Shown here: in pieces, positions 1 to 8,353 of the stretch
Numbering within the stretch: position 1 is the first letter of the stretch
How the letters are laid out: every line of letters starts with the position of its first letter
DNA from: Clostridia bacterium
GTDB lineage: Bacteria > Bacillota > Clostridia > Saccharofermentanales > Saccharofermentanaceae
DNA: 64,000 nt
Assembly: GCA_024403775.1 (NCBI GenBank)
Contig: JAKSRE010000010.1
Coordinates: forward strand, 1-64,000
Direction: 5' to 3'
Notes under the pieces: model-generated
Told to the model about the DNA's origin: nothing
Database searches by the model: none
The model's input: only the letters and a program-made list of their open reading frames with translations
Translations under genes and position numbers: made by a program

Positions 1-15
1 TGTTGCATAGAATTA

Positions 16-54
16 GGGCTATCTCAAATTTTATTTTGAGACAGCCCCTTTTTT
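16..54 (+). terminator. Rho-independent terminator of a gene left of the window
   Basis: Arms GGGCT-A-TCTCAAA and TTTGAGA-C-AGCCC form a 12-bp stem with one mismatch, followed by a run of T. The T-run favours plus-strand transcription entering from the left. The converging minus-strand trhA probably also uses the hairpin. Confidence 0.75.
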
Positions 55-754
55 ATGCGCCCAAAATGCAGTATTTAAAGATGGCGATAAACTGTAATGC
101 TGTGCCGCCCAGGATGAACAGGTGGAAAATAGAGTGGAAGTACTTATAGGACTTGGTCTGTAGAACGAAGAAAATCATTCCAGAAGTGTATACGAGGCCG
201 CCTATAATAAGAAGCCAGATAAAGCCTGAAGAATAGACTTCAAGCATCAGCTTCAAAGTAACAAGAACGCCCCATCCAGCAAGGAAATAACTTCCATAGG
301 AAATCCACTTAAATTTATTAAAGTCGATTGCAGTAAATACTGTTCCAACTACGCAGACAAGTGTAACAAAGCCAAAAGAACCCCATGCCAGGAAAGGATT
401 TGCCTCACGAAGGCCAGTTAAGGCGATTGGAGCAAAACTTCCGATGATAAGATAATAGATATCGCAGTGGTCGATTACCTGCATAACCTTTTTGCCAGTG
501 GCTTTACCCTTAGGAGAGAGTCCGTGGTATACACTGCTGATAACATAAACCAGAAACATGGATGCGCCGTAGATGGCGCCAGATACTACGCCCCAGGTAT
601 TGTGTCTTAAAGCTGCAAATACAACCATAAGTACAATTGCCACAATAGCAAAAGCCGCACCAACAATGTGCGTTACCATATTAAAAATTTCTTCGCCTTT
701 TGTATATGTAGGAAGCTCGCGCTCTGCGAGAGTCTTGCGTTTAGTTTTTGCCAT
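53..754 (-). CDS. trhA: TrhA / hemolysin III family membrane protein
   Basis: An integral membrane protein of the TrhA (YqfA/hemolysin III, PAQR) family. Members have seven membrane helices and are linked to membrane energetics and fluidity. Despite the name there is little reason to call it a cytotoxin. The 233 residues match the family's usual length. The family metal-site motifs are visible: SSVYHG near residue 74, DHCDIYYL near 95 and HSIFHLF near 208. These supply the Ser/His, Asp and two His residues. Hydrophobic segments fill the protein after a charged N-terminus. The stop codon overlaps the T-tract of a hairpin that serves transcription from the left. The gene stands alone, with its start about 105 bp from the divergent hydrolase gene. 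The family call is firm; its role in this organism is not shown. Confidence 0.9.
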   Translation of the reverse strand: MAKTKRKTLAERELPTYTKGEEIFNMVTHIVGAAFAIVAIVLMVVFAALRHNTWGVVSGAIYGASMFLVYVISSVYHGLSPKGKATGKKVMQVIDHCDIYYLIIGSFAPIALTGLREANPFLAWGSFGFVTLVCVVGTVFTAIDFNKFKWISYGSYFLAGWGVLVTLKLMLEVYSSGFIWLLIIGGLVYTSGMIFFVLQTKSYKYFHSIFHLFILGGTALQFIAIFKYCILGA

Positions 755-860
755 ATAAACCTCTTAAAATAAGTATAGTTCCATTCTATCATTATCAAGG
801 TGATTGTGGGTATAATATAGACAAAAATTAAGCTTATGTATCAGTTAGAAGGAGAAACAG

Positions 861-1796
861 ATGGGAAAGTCATTAAACAGCATGTACATAAGGTGGTCCT
901 GGGGAAGATCAGATGCCAAGAGAGATGAAGGCCTTACCACACCTTCAACTATCGACCGCATGGATAATATCTCATATGGCCCAGATAAGAAATATAATCT
1001 TCTCGATGTATACCGCCCAAAAGCTTCTTTTAATAAAAAACTTCCTGTCATCGTAAATATTCATGGTGGAGGCTGGGTATATGGCACCAAAGAGATATAT
1101 CAGTATTACTGCATGAGTCTTGCTGAGCAGGGCTTCGCGGTTGTGAATTTTAATTATCGTCTCGCACCCGAGAATAAGTTTCCAGCACAGCTTATTGATG
1201 TAAACCGCGTTTTTAATTTTATTCAGGATAATGCTACGGCGCACGGCTTTGATATCGATAATGTCTTTATCGTAGGCGATTCTGCTGGCGCCCAGATTGC
1301 GGGCCTTTATACAAGTCTTATAACTAATCCGAATTACAGACAGGCGATGATGCCGCTTATTATCTCAGGCCTTGGCGGCTTTGATTCACTTGAGTTCAAG
1401 CTTCCTGATAAAATCTGCATTCGTGCACTTGGCTTAAACTGCGGTGTTTATCACTTTGATACTGATGCCAAAGACAGATTCCTTCGCGAATATATTAAGT
1501 TTAGTAAGGATCCTTCTTTTAATTCGATGCTTATAAAGCTTGTATCGGTCAACAGCCAGATCACCAGATTCTTCCCGCCATGTTTTGTCATGAGCTGTGA
1601 AGGCGATTTTCTTCGTGATGAGGTGCCGCTTATCGAGAAAGTTCTTGAGGATAATCACGTTGAATATATAAGTAAAGTTCTGGGAACAAAAGAGGAGCCG
1701 CTGTGGCATGTGTTCCACGTTAATATGAAGATGGACATCGCGCATCAGATTAACAGGGAAGAGTGCGAATTTTTTAAGTCCAAGATTGTTTTATAG
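861..1796 (+). CDS. Alpha/beta hydrolase (esterase/lipase, HSL-like)
   Basis: A serine hydrolase of the alpha/beta fold, probably a cytoplasmic carboxylesterase because no signal peptide is visible. The oxyanion motif HGGGW lies at residues 68-72. The nucleophile elbow GDSAG (Ser141) is at 139-143. An acidic segment EGDFLRDE is at 247-254 and HVFH at 283-286, so Ser, Asp and His are all available for a triad. HGGGW with GDSAG is typical of the hormone-sensitive-lipase branch. Length (311 residues) is normal. A strong Shine-Dalgarno GAAGGAGA sits 5-12 bases before the ATG. It is followed after 78 bp by the DUF3842 gene. Substrate is unknown. Confidence 0.85.
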   Translation: MGKSLNSMYIRWSWGRSDAKRDEGLTTPSTIDRMDNISYGPDKKYNLLDVYRPKASFNKKLPVIVNIHGGGWVYGTKEIYQYYCMSLAEQGFAVVNFNYRLAPENKFPAQLIDVNRVFNFIQDNATAHGFDIDNVFIVGDSAGAQIAGLYTSLITNPNYRQAMMPLIISGLGGFDSLEFKLPDKICIRALGLNCGVYHFDTDAKDRFLREYIKFSKDPSFNSMLIKLVSVNSQITRFFPPCFVMSCEGDFLRDEVPLIEKVLEDNHVEYISKVLGTKEEPLWHVFHVNMKMDIAHQINREECEFFKSKIVL

Positions 1797-1874
1797 TGTT
1801 GATAGTTTGCTTTTTTCTTTTCGAAAAGCATAATTCTCAGGTTTTATAAAAGCCAGACTAAAAGGAGACAGATT

Positions 1875-2279
1875 ATGAAAATTGTCGTTATTGATGGTCA
1901 GGGCGGCCGCTTGGGCCAGCTTCTGGTAGAAGGAATAAAGAAGTCCAATATTAATTGTGATTTATATGCCATAGGTACAAACAGCAATGCCACAGCATCC
2001 ATGCTTAAAGCAGGTGCTGACTATGGTGCGACAGGCGAGAATCCTGTTGTTGTCGCATGTTCTGATGCCGATATTATTGTTGGTCCAATCGGAATTATCT
2101 CGGCCGATTCAATGCTCGGTGAGATTACTTCCACTATGGCGGTTGCAGTAGGCAGAAGCCGCGCAACCAAAATCCTTCTTCCTACTAATGGCTGCAAAAA
2201 TCAGGTCGTTGGCATTAAGCAGATGTCAATGAATGAGATAATAAACGAGACGATTATTAAGTTAAAAGAGATCTGCTGA
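1875..2279 (+). CDS. DUF3842 family protein
   Basis: A 134-residue protein of a small Firmicutes family of unknown function (DUF3842). The N-terminus, with the glycine-rich segment GQGGRLGQLL near residues 8-17, looks like a Rossmann-type nucleotide-binding start. Further conserved-looking segments are DADIIVGPIGII (about 63-74) and LLPTNGC (about 96-102). The Shine-Dalgarno AAAGGAGA lies just before the ATG. It is the last plus-strand gene before a convergent terminator. No function is proposed. Confidence 0.8.
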   Translation: MKIVVIDGQGGRLGQLLVEGIKKSNINCDLYAIGTNSNATASMLKAGADYGATGENPVVVACSDADIIVGPIGIISADSMLGEITSTMAVAVGRSRATKILLPTNGCKNQVVGIKQMSMNEIINETIIKLKEIC

Positions 2280-2305
2280 TTTTATAAGCTTGTTTTTTCC
2301 TAGAC

Positions 2306-2356
2306 ACAAAAAAGCCATCTCAAAAGTAATTATCAAATCACTTTTGAGGTGGCCTG
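2306..2356. terminator. Bidirectional terminator between convergent genes
   Basis: GCCATCTCAAAAGT (2314-2327) pairs with ACTTTTGAGGTGGC (2340-2353), a 14-bp stem with one T-G pair. A run of A on the left gives a strong U-tract on the minus strand, serving the metallopeptidase operon. The right side is moderately T-rich, serving the DUF3842 gene. Confidence 0.8.
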
Positions 2357-2396
2357 TTCTGTTTACATAACTATTTAGTATTAAAAATCAATAGGC

Positions 2397-5057
2397 TTAA
2401 CAACTGAAACGAGAAGCGTTCTCTGGAAGATTAATCCATTCAGCAAATTCTACAAAGATATTTTTGTTACCTGTTACCTTAATAATAAGGTCTGCTGATT
2501 CACTGTTTGTAAGCCAATGGTTCTCACCGAATTCATAATCTTTAACAGCAGCAAAGTAATTATTAAATGCATATATTCCATACTTTGAGATAAGGAATGA
2601 GCAGAAACGATAGCCGTAGAGGTAATCTTCCCAACCGTCCTCTTTCTCTGCGCGGAAGAGAGCTTCAGCATTTGCTGCAGTGATTTCCTGCTCATAGTAT
2701 TCATACTGCATATCAATATGGTCTTTACTTACTGGAATAGCATCGCAATCCTGAACTACATAGTAGCTTACAGCAGTAGCCATGCCTTCAATCATAACGT
2801 GACCAATATTATTACCATTTGTCAACTGTACTGAGTGAATTGCCTCATGAGCTAAAGTATAGTTATAGATATCGCTGGTATCCATATCCATCTCATTTAC
2901 TATGACACAGTTAGATAATGAGCAAGGTCCCCATTCATCATCTCTGGCAACAAAAATATTAAGTTTACCATCATCAAGATTAATAGGAATGTTGAACTCA
3001 TCACCATAAACTGCAGACATAAATGATGACATCTCAACGTCATTTCTATCCACATATTTACAGTCCATAAGATTAAGACCAAGTTCTTCTTCTATAGTAT
3101 TCAAAACCTTTGAAGCATATGTAAGGTAATCACCACTTACTTTAACTCCAGGATAGAAGAAAACTCTTACAGATTCATTCTCAGCAAAGCAGTATTTATC
3201 GATGGTTACTAAATCGCTATTTCCCTCAAGAGTGATACGATACTTTGATTCATCATAGTAAGGCTTAAAGCGCTGAATGCTTGATGGCCATAAGAAGAAA
3301 TCACCAAAGTCAGTGAAAAAATCCTTACCATATACATCCTTAAGAAGTGCAGCAGCCTGTTCAGATGATAACTGACCTTCTGGAAGCTCAGGACCGAACA
3401 TCTCATAAGCACGCTTTGACAAGTCGTTAAATGCGAATTGGCCCTTTGTAATATTGAGATAGTTTGCAAGTCTGTAACCATAAAGATAATTATCCCAGCC
3501 ATCTTCCTTAGGAGCCAAAAATACTGACTCAGCAGTGTCCTTATTAAGAATTACAGGGTAGTATTCATAGTTATAGTCAAGAGAAGTCTCTGATCCCATG
3601 TTTACAAGATCTGTATAACTAACAATGTAATTAGTTATTAATGTTGCGTAACCTTCTGTAAGAATGCTACCAAGAGCAAGGCTGTTTGTGAGCTGAACTG
3701 AGTGAGCCATCTCATGAACAGGTGCCCATGACAATTCGGCATCAAACTTAAGGTCAACAGGATTAAGAACAACTACATTGTTACAGCTGTATGGGTAAGC
3801 AACAGACTCTGGAACGATGAGGATATTAAGTTTACCATCATCAAAATTACAACCCTTATACGTATTGCCATAGTAATCTTCCACGATGCTGTTACCCCAA
3901 AGTGTTGGTGAATCAATATACTCTCCGTCCATAAAGGTAAGACCTGAGAATGCTTCAATATTTATGAGAACCTCATTAAAGTAATCTAATGTGTCACCAT
4001 AAACTTCGCAGCCATCGCAGAAAAATACTCTGATTCTGCCTGATTCTGCATAGCAGTTCTTAGTGATCTTGGTTACATCTTTGCGGTTGCCGCTTAATGT
4101 GATAAGAGCATTATTAGGAGCTGCTGGTGTTGTTGGTGCAGAAGTAGGTGCAGATGTAGGTGCTGAAGTTGAAGTAGGTGTTGAAGTAACAACTGGATTA
4201 TTGTGGTTAGGTGTAAATGTTGAACCTTCAAGAATAAAGTTACCTACCTCAATTCCAATATAACTACATAAACCGCTAAACTCGAGTGAACCAGAGAAGC
4301 CATTAAATACATCCTCGCGGCTCTTGGAACTATTTACAAGCTGCTCCTTCCAGGCCTGAAGTTCGCTATCTACTGGATTACGATTAAGGAATACTCTGTA
4401 AAGTGCAGTGATATATTCCTCATTTGTAGTATTAAGGTTTAAAAACTCCTGTGAGTACATAAAACCATAAACTGCAGCTGTACCAGAAGTAGCACCTGTA
4501 AAGAGGTTCTCTACCCAGTATGCCTGTCCAGCGATATCGCCTGGACGACTAAGACATACGTTGTAAAGCTCAGATACAAAGCTGTTTATTCTGGCATTTG
4601 TATCCATACCGACACCCATGAGATAGTGGCCTGCCACGATACCATAGGATTCACAGAGATTAAAGAATTCCTGTGAATTAGCAAATCCATAGAAAATCAT
4701 CTCTTTGTCAACGCCATTATTAAGCATGTCTACCCAGTATGCTTTTCCATCAGCATCTGCTGGTCTGCCAAGAAGCATGTTGTACATCTTCTCTACATAA
4801 GTAGCGTTGTCGTAGCCAGCATTCTGGAATTCTGGTGAATATACAAATCCGAATGCAACTGAGACGCCGCAGTGGGTATTTGTAAGCAAATCCTCTGTCC
4901 AGCCTTCAAGGCCAGCCTTGTCTGGAGCTCTGTCGAGTGCGATGTCGTAAAGTCTTGTTACGAATGACTCAACATCATCCCTGTCTGCAGTTACTGGCAT
5001 GACCATCATTGTAAATGACATCATCATTGCCAAAAGCAGTGATAAAATCTTCTTCAT
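2397..5057 (-). CDS. Secreted DUF4214 protein with two HExxH metallopeptidase-like domains
   Basis: An exported 886-residue protein. A signal peptide (about 1-24) is followed by two DUF4214 domains (about 28-150 and 155-275), a Thr/Ser/Pro linker (291-314), and two homologous domains (about 317-598 and 605-886). Each of these has a zinc-protease helix: HEMAH at 448-452 with Glu468, and HEAIH at 737-741 with Glu757. The third acidic residue lies exactly 20 after the first His in both, the gluzincin-type HExxH...E arrangement. Both share the phrase HSVQLTN after the motif. Both sites look intact, so proteolysis is plausible but inferred. The gene begins 25 bp after the anti-sigma gene and is probably the third gene of the sigma operon. 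It is the only DUF4214 gene here on the minus strand. Confidence 0.85.
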   Translation of the reverse strand: MKKILSLLLAMMMSFTMMVMPVTADRDDVESFVTRLYDIALDRAPDKAGLEGWTEDLLTNTHCGVSVAFGFVYSPEFQNAGYDNATYVEKMYNMLLGRPADADGKAYWVDMLNNGVDKEMIFYGFANSQEFFNLCESYGIVAGHYLMGVGMDTNARINSFVSELYNVCLSRPGDIAGQAYWVENLFTGATSGTAAVYGFMYSQEFLNLNTTNEEYITALYRVFLNRNPVDSELQAWKEQLVNSSKSREDVFNGFSGSLEFSGLCSYIGIEVGNFILEGSTFTPNHNNPVVTSTPTSTSAPTSAPTSAPTTPAAPNNALITLSGNRKDVTKITKNCYAESGRIRVFFCDGCEVYGDTLDYFNEVLINIEAFSGLTFMDGEYIDSPTLWGNSIVEDYYGNTYKGCNFDDGKLNILIVPESVAYPYSCNNVVVLNPVDLKFDAELSWAPVHEMAHSVQLTNSLALGSILTEGYATLITNYIVSYTDLVNMGSETSLDYNYEYYPVILNKDTAESVFLAPKEDGWDNYLYGYRLANYLNITKGQFAFNDLSKRAYEMFGPELPEGQLSSEQAAALLKDVYGKDFFTDFGDFFLWPSSIQRFKPYYDESKYRITLEGNSDLVTIDKYCFAENESVRVFFYPGVKVSGDYLTYASKVLNTIEEELGLNLMDCKYVDRNDVEMSSFMSAVYGDEFNIPINLDDGKLNIFVARDDEWGPCSLSNCVIVNEMDMDTSDIYNYTLAHEAIHSVQLTNGNNIGHVMIEGMATAVSYYVVQDCDAIPVSKDHIDMQYEYYEQEITAANAEALFRAEKEDGWEDYLYGYRFCSFLISKYGIYAFNNYFAAVKDYEFGENHWLTNSESADLIIKVTGNKNIFVEFAEWINLPENASRFSC

Positions 5058-5082
5058 TTTGTCAGTCCCTTTCTATATCTTT

Positions 5083-6360
5083 TTATTTGATAACTATTGA
5101 TTGATCGCCATTAATTATGGAGATGTGCTGCGCATTTTCGCTGTCGATAGAAGGGAAAAGGCCCACCACATAGCACTGATTTGCTGGTCCAATCTCGCCT
5201 AAGCTGTCGCACCAGGTAAAATATCTGTCGCTTGCCTTATATTCTACGCCATCTACCAGGAAATATGCATTCTCGAGGAGAAGGTCGAATTCTTTTTCGA
5301 AAAGCATACCTACCTCGTCCCAGTTTTCTTCGCCGCCGCTAAGCTCATTCTCAGGAAAATAATATTCAAACTGAACTTCCATAGAATACTCACTAAAGAT
5401 TATATATCTAAGCTTAAAGTCAACGCCATTTGGACTGGTGACAGTTCTCTCTGAATCTGCCATAGAATCGTAGAACTCAGGCCAGTGTTCCTTAAGCACG
5501 CCCTCGTTCTGGGCAGGGAGGCTCAGTTCCCACTTATTGTCGAGGAAAATCTCTTCGCTATAGTTATCAATATTCTCTCCAACGCGAATGGATCTTACTG
5601 ATACAACAAATTCGTCGCCATTAATCATATGAGTAGATGCTCCTACCACGCTGCAGTAGTAGAGATTAGGGTTCTCTGGATCCTGCACTGCTTTCTCACA
5701 GGAATACATGTAGCGAGGCGCCTCAACCTCTTCTCCTGCTTCCTCCTTAAGGCACTTGTCATATGCCTCATGCGAAAAACCAGGATAAACCGTCAGATAA
5801 AAGCTCTCATTTTGCTTACAGAATTCCTCATCTTCAACTCTGATTGTAAAGAGCAGCATAGGCTGATATGTCTCGCCTGTAATGCCCTCGAAAGTGACAT
5901 CAAATCCATTAGAAGACTGTGTTGTTCCAACCTCCAGGAGATAACCTTCTTCAATGAGTGTTGCAGACACTTCATCATCAAGTTTGTCTTTAAAGAGGGT
6001 CGCAAGTGGTCCATAACCCATTGCTCCAGCGCTCACACCAACAATGCCCGTTACAAGAATCACTATTGCCGCTGCAATTGCAACAGAAGCGGCACTTGTG
6101 GCGGTTTTGATGTGATGTAACATCGTTACACGTGCAGGTTTGCCAGAAGGTTTACTGATTTCTGGATTATTTTCTGCCTTGACTGCCAGCGTGCTGGAAG
6201 CGGTGTTCGGCTGCGCCGCTGAAATGGTGTTCGGCTGCGCCGCTGATGACTTTCTTTCTGAGGTCTCGTAAGCTTTGAGAATATCTTCCGCAGTTAAAGA
6301 AATGTCGTCAGAACACATGGAATTTATTTGATTTTTGTAGATATCTTTAAAATTACTCAT
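5083..6360 (-). CDS. Membrane anti-sigma factor (DUF4179-like)
   Basis: A probable regulator that holds the adjacent ECF sigma factor at the membrane. Residues 1-85 are cytoplasmic, polar and carry a short duplicated AAQPNT segment. One membrane helix spans about 88-115 and the remaining ~310 residues are extracytoplasmic, like RsiV/DUF4179-type anti-sigma proteins. I place the start at the ATG that overlaps the sigma stop codon (ATGAGTAA). AAAGGA lies about 11 bases before it, whereas the ATG 12 bases further upstream has no spacing from that site. The product is 425 residues. The overlap implies translational coupling with the sigma gene. The partner role is inferred from position and topology. 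Confidence 0.8.
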   Translation of the reverse strand: MSNFKDIYKNQINSMCSDDISLTAEDILKAYETSERKSSAAQPNTISAAQPNTASSTLAVKAENNPEISKPSGKPARVTMLHHIKTATSAASVAIAAAIVILVTGIVGVSAGAMGYGPLATLFKDKLDDEVSATLIEEGYLLEVGTTQSSNGFDVTFEGITGETYQPMLLFTIRVEDEEFCKQNESFYLTVYPGFSHEAYDKCLKEEAGEEVEAPRYMYSCEKAVQDPENPNLYYCSVVGASTHMINGDEFVVSVRSIRVGENIDNYSEEIFLDNKWELSLPAQNEGVLKEHWPEFYDSMADSERTVTSPNGVDFKLRYIIFSEYSMEVQFEYYFPENELSGGEENWDEVGMLFEKEFDLLLENAYFLVDGVEYKASDRYFTWCDSLGEIGPANQCYVVGLFPSIDSENAQHISIINGDQSIVIK

Positions 6361-6835
6361 GCAAATCCACATCCTTTAGTAGTTTTTTTAGTTTCTCTCT
6401 GCCTCTCTTCAGATGAATGCGAACAGTAGCTTCCGGAATATTAAGTGTTTCTGCAATCTGCCGCGTCGAAAAATCTTCATAATAGAACAGATGAAGCGGA
6501 ACTCTGTACTTCTCTGGAAGCTTTAGGACATATTCCAGAAGGGAGTCGCCCTCGTTATATGTGTCATAGTAAGGCTGTTCAGGCACTTCCTCGTCACTAT
6601 AATGATTCTGATCTCTGAGATGATTCTTACACAGATTACTTGAGACACGAATGAGCCACGCCTTCACGTGTTCTTCCGAATCAAACTCCATGCTGCTACC
6701 AAGAAGTTTTATGAAAACTTCCTGCATCAAATCCATGGCGTCGTCTCTGTTACGCACATAATTAAATATCACCGAATACACAGTATTCTTATATTTGTCA
6801 TATGTCGAAGAGAAGTTGTCTCTGTCTATTCTCAT
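6353..6835 (-). CDS. ECF-type RNA polymerase sigma factor
   Basis: A 160-residue extracytoplasmic-function sigma factor. Region 2 is seen near residues 10-75, with VRNRDDAMDLMQEVFIKLL and the melting segment KAWLIRVSSNLCKNHLR. Region 4 lies near 105-155, with LPEKYRVPLHLFYYEDFST and a helix-turn-helix around IAETLNIPEATVRIHLKRGREKL. There is no region 3, as expected for ECF factors. It leads a three-gene operon with its anti-sigma factor and a DUF4214 metallopeptidase, so it likely directs a cell-envelope response and may control surface genes. A perfect 15-bp palindrome lies about 45 bp upstream of the start. Its regulon cannot be read from the sequence. Confidence 0.92.
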   Translation of the reverse strand: MRIDRDNFSSTYDKYKNTVYSVIFNYVRNRDDAMDLMQEVFIKLLGSSMEFDSEEHVKAWLIRVSSNLCKNHLRDQNHYSDEEVPEQPYYDTYNEGDSLLEYVLKLPEKYRVPLHLFYYEDFSTRQIAETLNIPEATVRIHLKRGREKLKKLLKDVDLHE

Positions 6836-6878
6836 TACTCTTTAACCCTTTTCTGAACGTCCAAATTCTGTGGTTCTC

Positions 6879-6893
6879 ATGTGTAATACACAT
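6879..6893. promoter_or_regulatory. Palindrome upstream of the sigma operon (candidate operator)
   Basis: ATGTGTA-A-TACACAT is a perfect inverted repeat (7+1+7) located 44-58 bp before the sigma start codon, where a promoter would be expected. Its role as an operator is inferred from position only. Confidence 0.4.
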
Positions 6894-6957
6894 TAATGAT
6901 ATTAGAAGTTTCATTATTTATAGATTTTTTTTTGATTACAGTTTTTGGAGTAGGAGA

Positions 6958-7075
6958 AGTTGAGTGGGAGAGGCGGGTTGAGGCGGCGCGGAGAGATGGT
7001 ATGTGGAGAAGAGGGCTGAGGCGGGTTGAGGCTAGTTGAGGCGGCGCGGAGAAGTAGCGTGGAGAGGCGGGAGCG
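6958..7075. repeat. G-rich direct repeats bordering the 51-bp array
   Basis: A purine-rich, G-rich stretch unlike its AT-rich surroundings. The block GAGGCGGGTTGAGGC and the block TTGAGGCGGCGCGGAGA each occur twice (around 6969-6995 and 7018-7052). Similar G-rich patches (about 7214-7280, 7478-7510, 7613-7650) separate the sub-arrays that follow. No reading frame here is convincing. Confidence 0.6.
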
Positions 7076-7472
7076 TTTGTAAAATGCTGAGAAATAGCGA
7101 TTTTTACAAATCCTTGTGTGGCTATGTTTGTAAAAATTAGGCTTTACACGGATTTTTACAAATTTTGTAAGACTTGGTTTGGAATATTGTGGGTTATATG
7201 CGTTTTTTACAAACATGTGGGTGCCTGAGAATGGGCGAGATCTTAGTCTGGGTGTGAAGAAGCGTGGGGATAGGCGCTTTTCGAAGAAGAATTCTTCTTG
7301 AGATTGCATTCTGGAGTAGAAATGGGATTAGAGTTGTTTGTAAAATTATTAGAATGCGAGTTTTTTACAAATTAGGAAGGTTAATGTTTGTAAAAAGATA
7401 GGGCAGGGGCTGATTTTACAAACATGGAAAGCTGAATTTGTAAAATTAAAGCTAAGCCCTGGATTTTACAAA
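7076..7472. repeat. 51-bp-period inverted-repeat array, block B (TTTGTAAAA arms)
   Basis: Six units, each with arm TTTGTAAAA and its complement TTTTACAAA starting 26-27 bp later. Left arms start at 7076, 7127, 7178 (degenerate, but its right arm at 7205 is intact), 7337, 7387 and 7437. The period is therefore 51 bp, then 50 bp. The ~17 bp inside each pair and the ~15 bp between pairs vary from unit to unit. A G-rich interruption separates the two triplets. Confidence 0.85.
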
Positions 7473-7518
7473 CGCTACTTCGGGTTGAGGTGGCAGGCAA
7501 GGCATTTGAACCGCAGAA

Positions 7519-7605
7519 TTTAGAATAATTGAGGTAAACAGAGATTATTCTAAATTTAGGAAAAATGGATTTAGAATATTGGACCAAACTAGCAGTTATT
7601 CTAAA
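7519..7605. repeat. 51-bp-period inverted-repeat array, block C (TTTAGAATA arms)
   Basis: Two units with arms TTTAGAATA / TATTCTAAA. Left arms start at 7519 and 7570 (51 bp apart). Right arms start exactly 27 bp after each left arm. The geometry is the same as in the flanking blocks but the arm sequence differs. Confidence 0.85.
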
Positions 7606-7650
7606 TTCTCTTAGGGGCAAGCGGCAGGGGAGGGGGGTGGAAAAGTCGCC

Positions 7651-8145
7651 AGTTTATAATTTCTTCCTATTCTGACCAAAATTATAAATTCTTCCTAAGC
7701 CAGTTTATAATTTTCAAGGCTTAAGCCGATTTTTATAAACTAATTCTTCGCGAGTTTATAATTTAAGCCAAAACTTGTATTTTTTATAAACTGAATTTTG
7801 CCTCTCAAGCACACAATAGGAGACTAATAGGTAAAATCCTACTATAAAAGCAAATTCTTGCCTTCGAAGGGATATTGGCAGTTTATAATTTTTCTAAGAT
7901 TTCCAGGAAATTATAAATTCTCCCCAAGTCAGTTTATAATTTTTCTTCTATTTAAGTAAAATTATAAATCCCGCTTCCAGCAGTTTATAATTTCTTCCTA
8001 TTCTGACCAAAATTATAAATTCTTCCTAAGCCAGTTTATAATTCCGGCCTTTTTTCCAAATAATTATAAACCCGCCTCTTCTTAGTTTATAATTTAAGCC
8101 CCTTTCGCCAATAATTATAAACTCGCTCTTCTTAAGTTAAAATTC
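7651..8145. repeat. 51-bp-period inverted-repeat array, block D (AGTTTATAATT arms)
   Basis: Eight clear units and one degenerate unit with arms AGTTTATAATT and AATTATAAA(CT). Units start at 7651, 7702, 7753, 7880, 7931, 7982, 8033, 8084 and 8135 (degenerate), a 51-bp step except for one break at 7791-7879. The right arm is offset 27 bp from the left. Units 7651 and 7982 are identical over the full 51 bp. The remaining 8146-8275 shows nothing recognisable apart from A-rich sequence. Confidence 0.88.
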
Positions 8146-8275
8146 CAAACAAAATCCGCTCCTCCCACATTCCAAAAAAAAATACAGATCACCAGGAAGA
8201 GAAGAACGCCTTACATATTCCCAACAACATAGCCCTATTAAGGCTTGCCCGAATCCTTAAAAAATATAATTCTAG

Positions 8276-8325
8276 ACAAAAAACTATCTCAAAGATAATT
8301 TTCCAATCACCTCTGAGATAGCCCG
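8276..8325 (-). terminator. Terminator of ldhA
   Basis: On the minus strand an imperfect stem starting CTATCTCAGAGGTG closes with ATCTTTGAGATAG and is followed by a run of T. It lies 30 bp after the ldhA stop codon. Confidence 0.75.
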
Positions 8326-8353
8326 CTAATAGTCTTAAAATAAAATCAATCAA

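Noticed and set aside
6914..7620. Two long minus-strand reading frames (6914-7309 and 7381-7620).
   Set aside because: They run through the inverted-repeat array and G-rich blocks, have no ribosome binding site, and their translations mirror the DNA repeats (FVKIR, FYKHS-like). Non-coding is more likely.
7076..8145. CRISPR array.
   Set aside because: No constant 25-37 bp direct repeat exists, only short inverted arms whose sequence changes along the array. There are no cas genes nearby.
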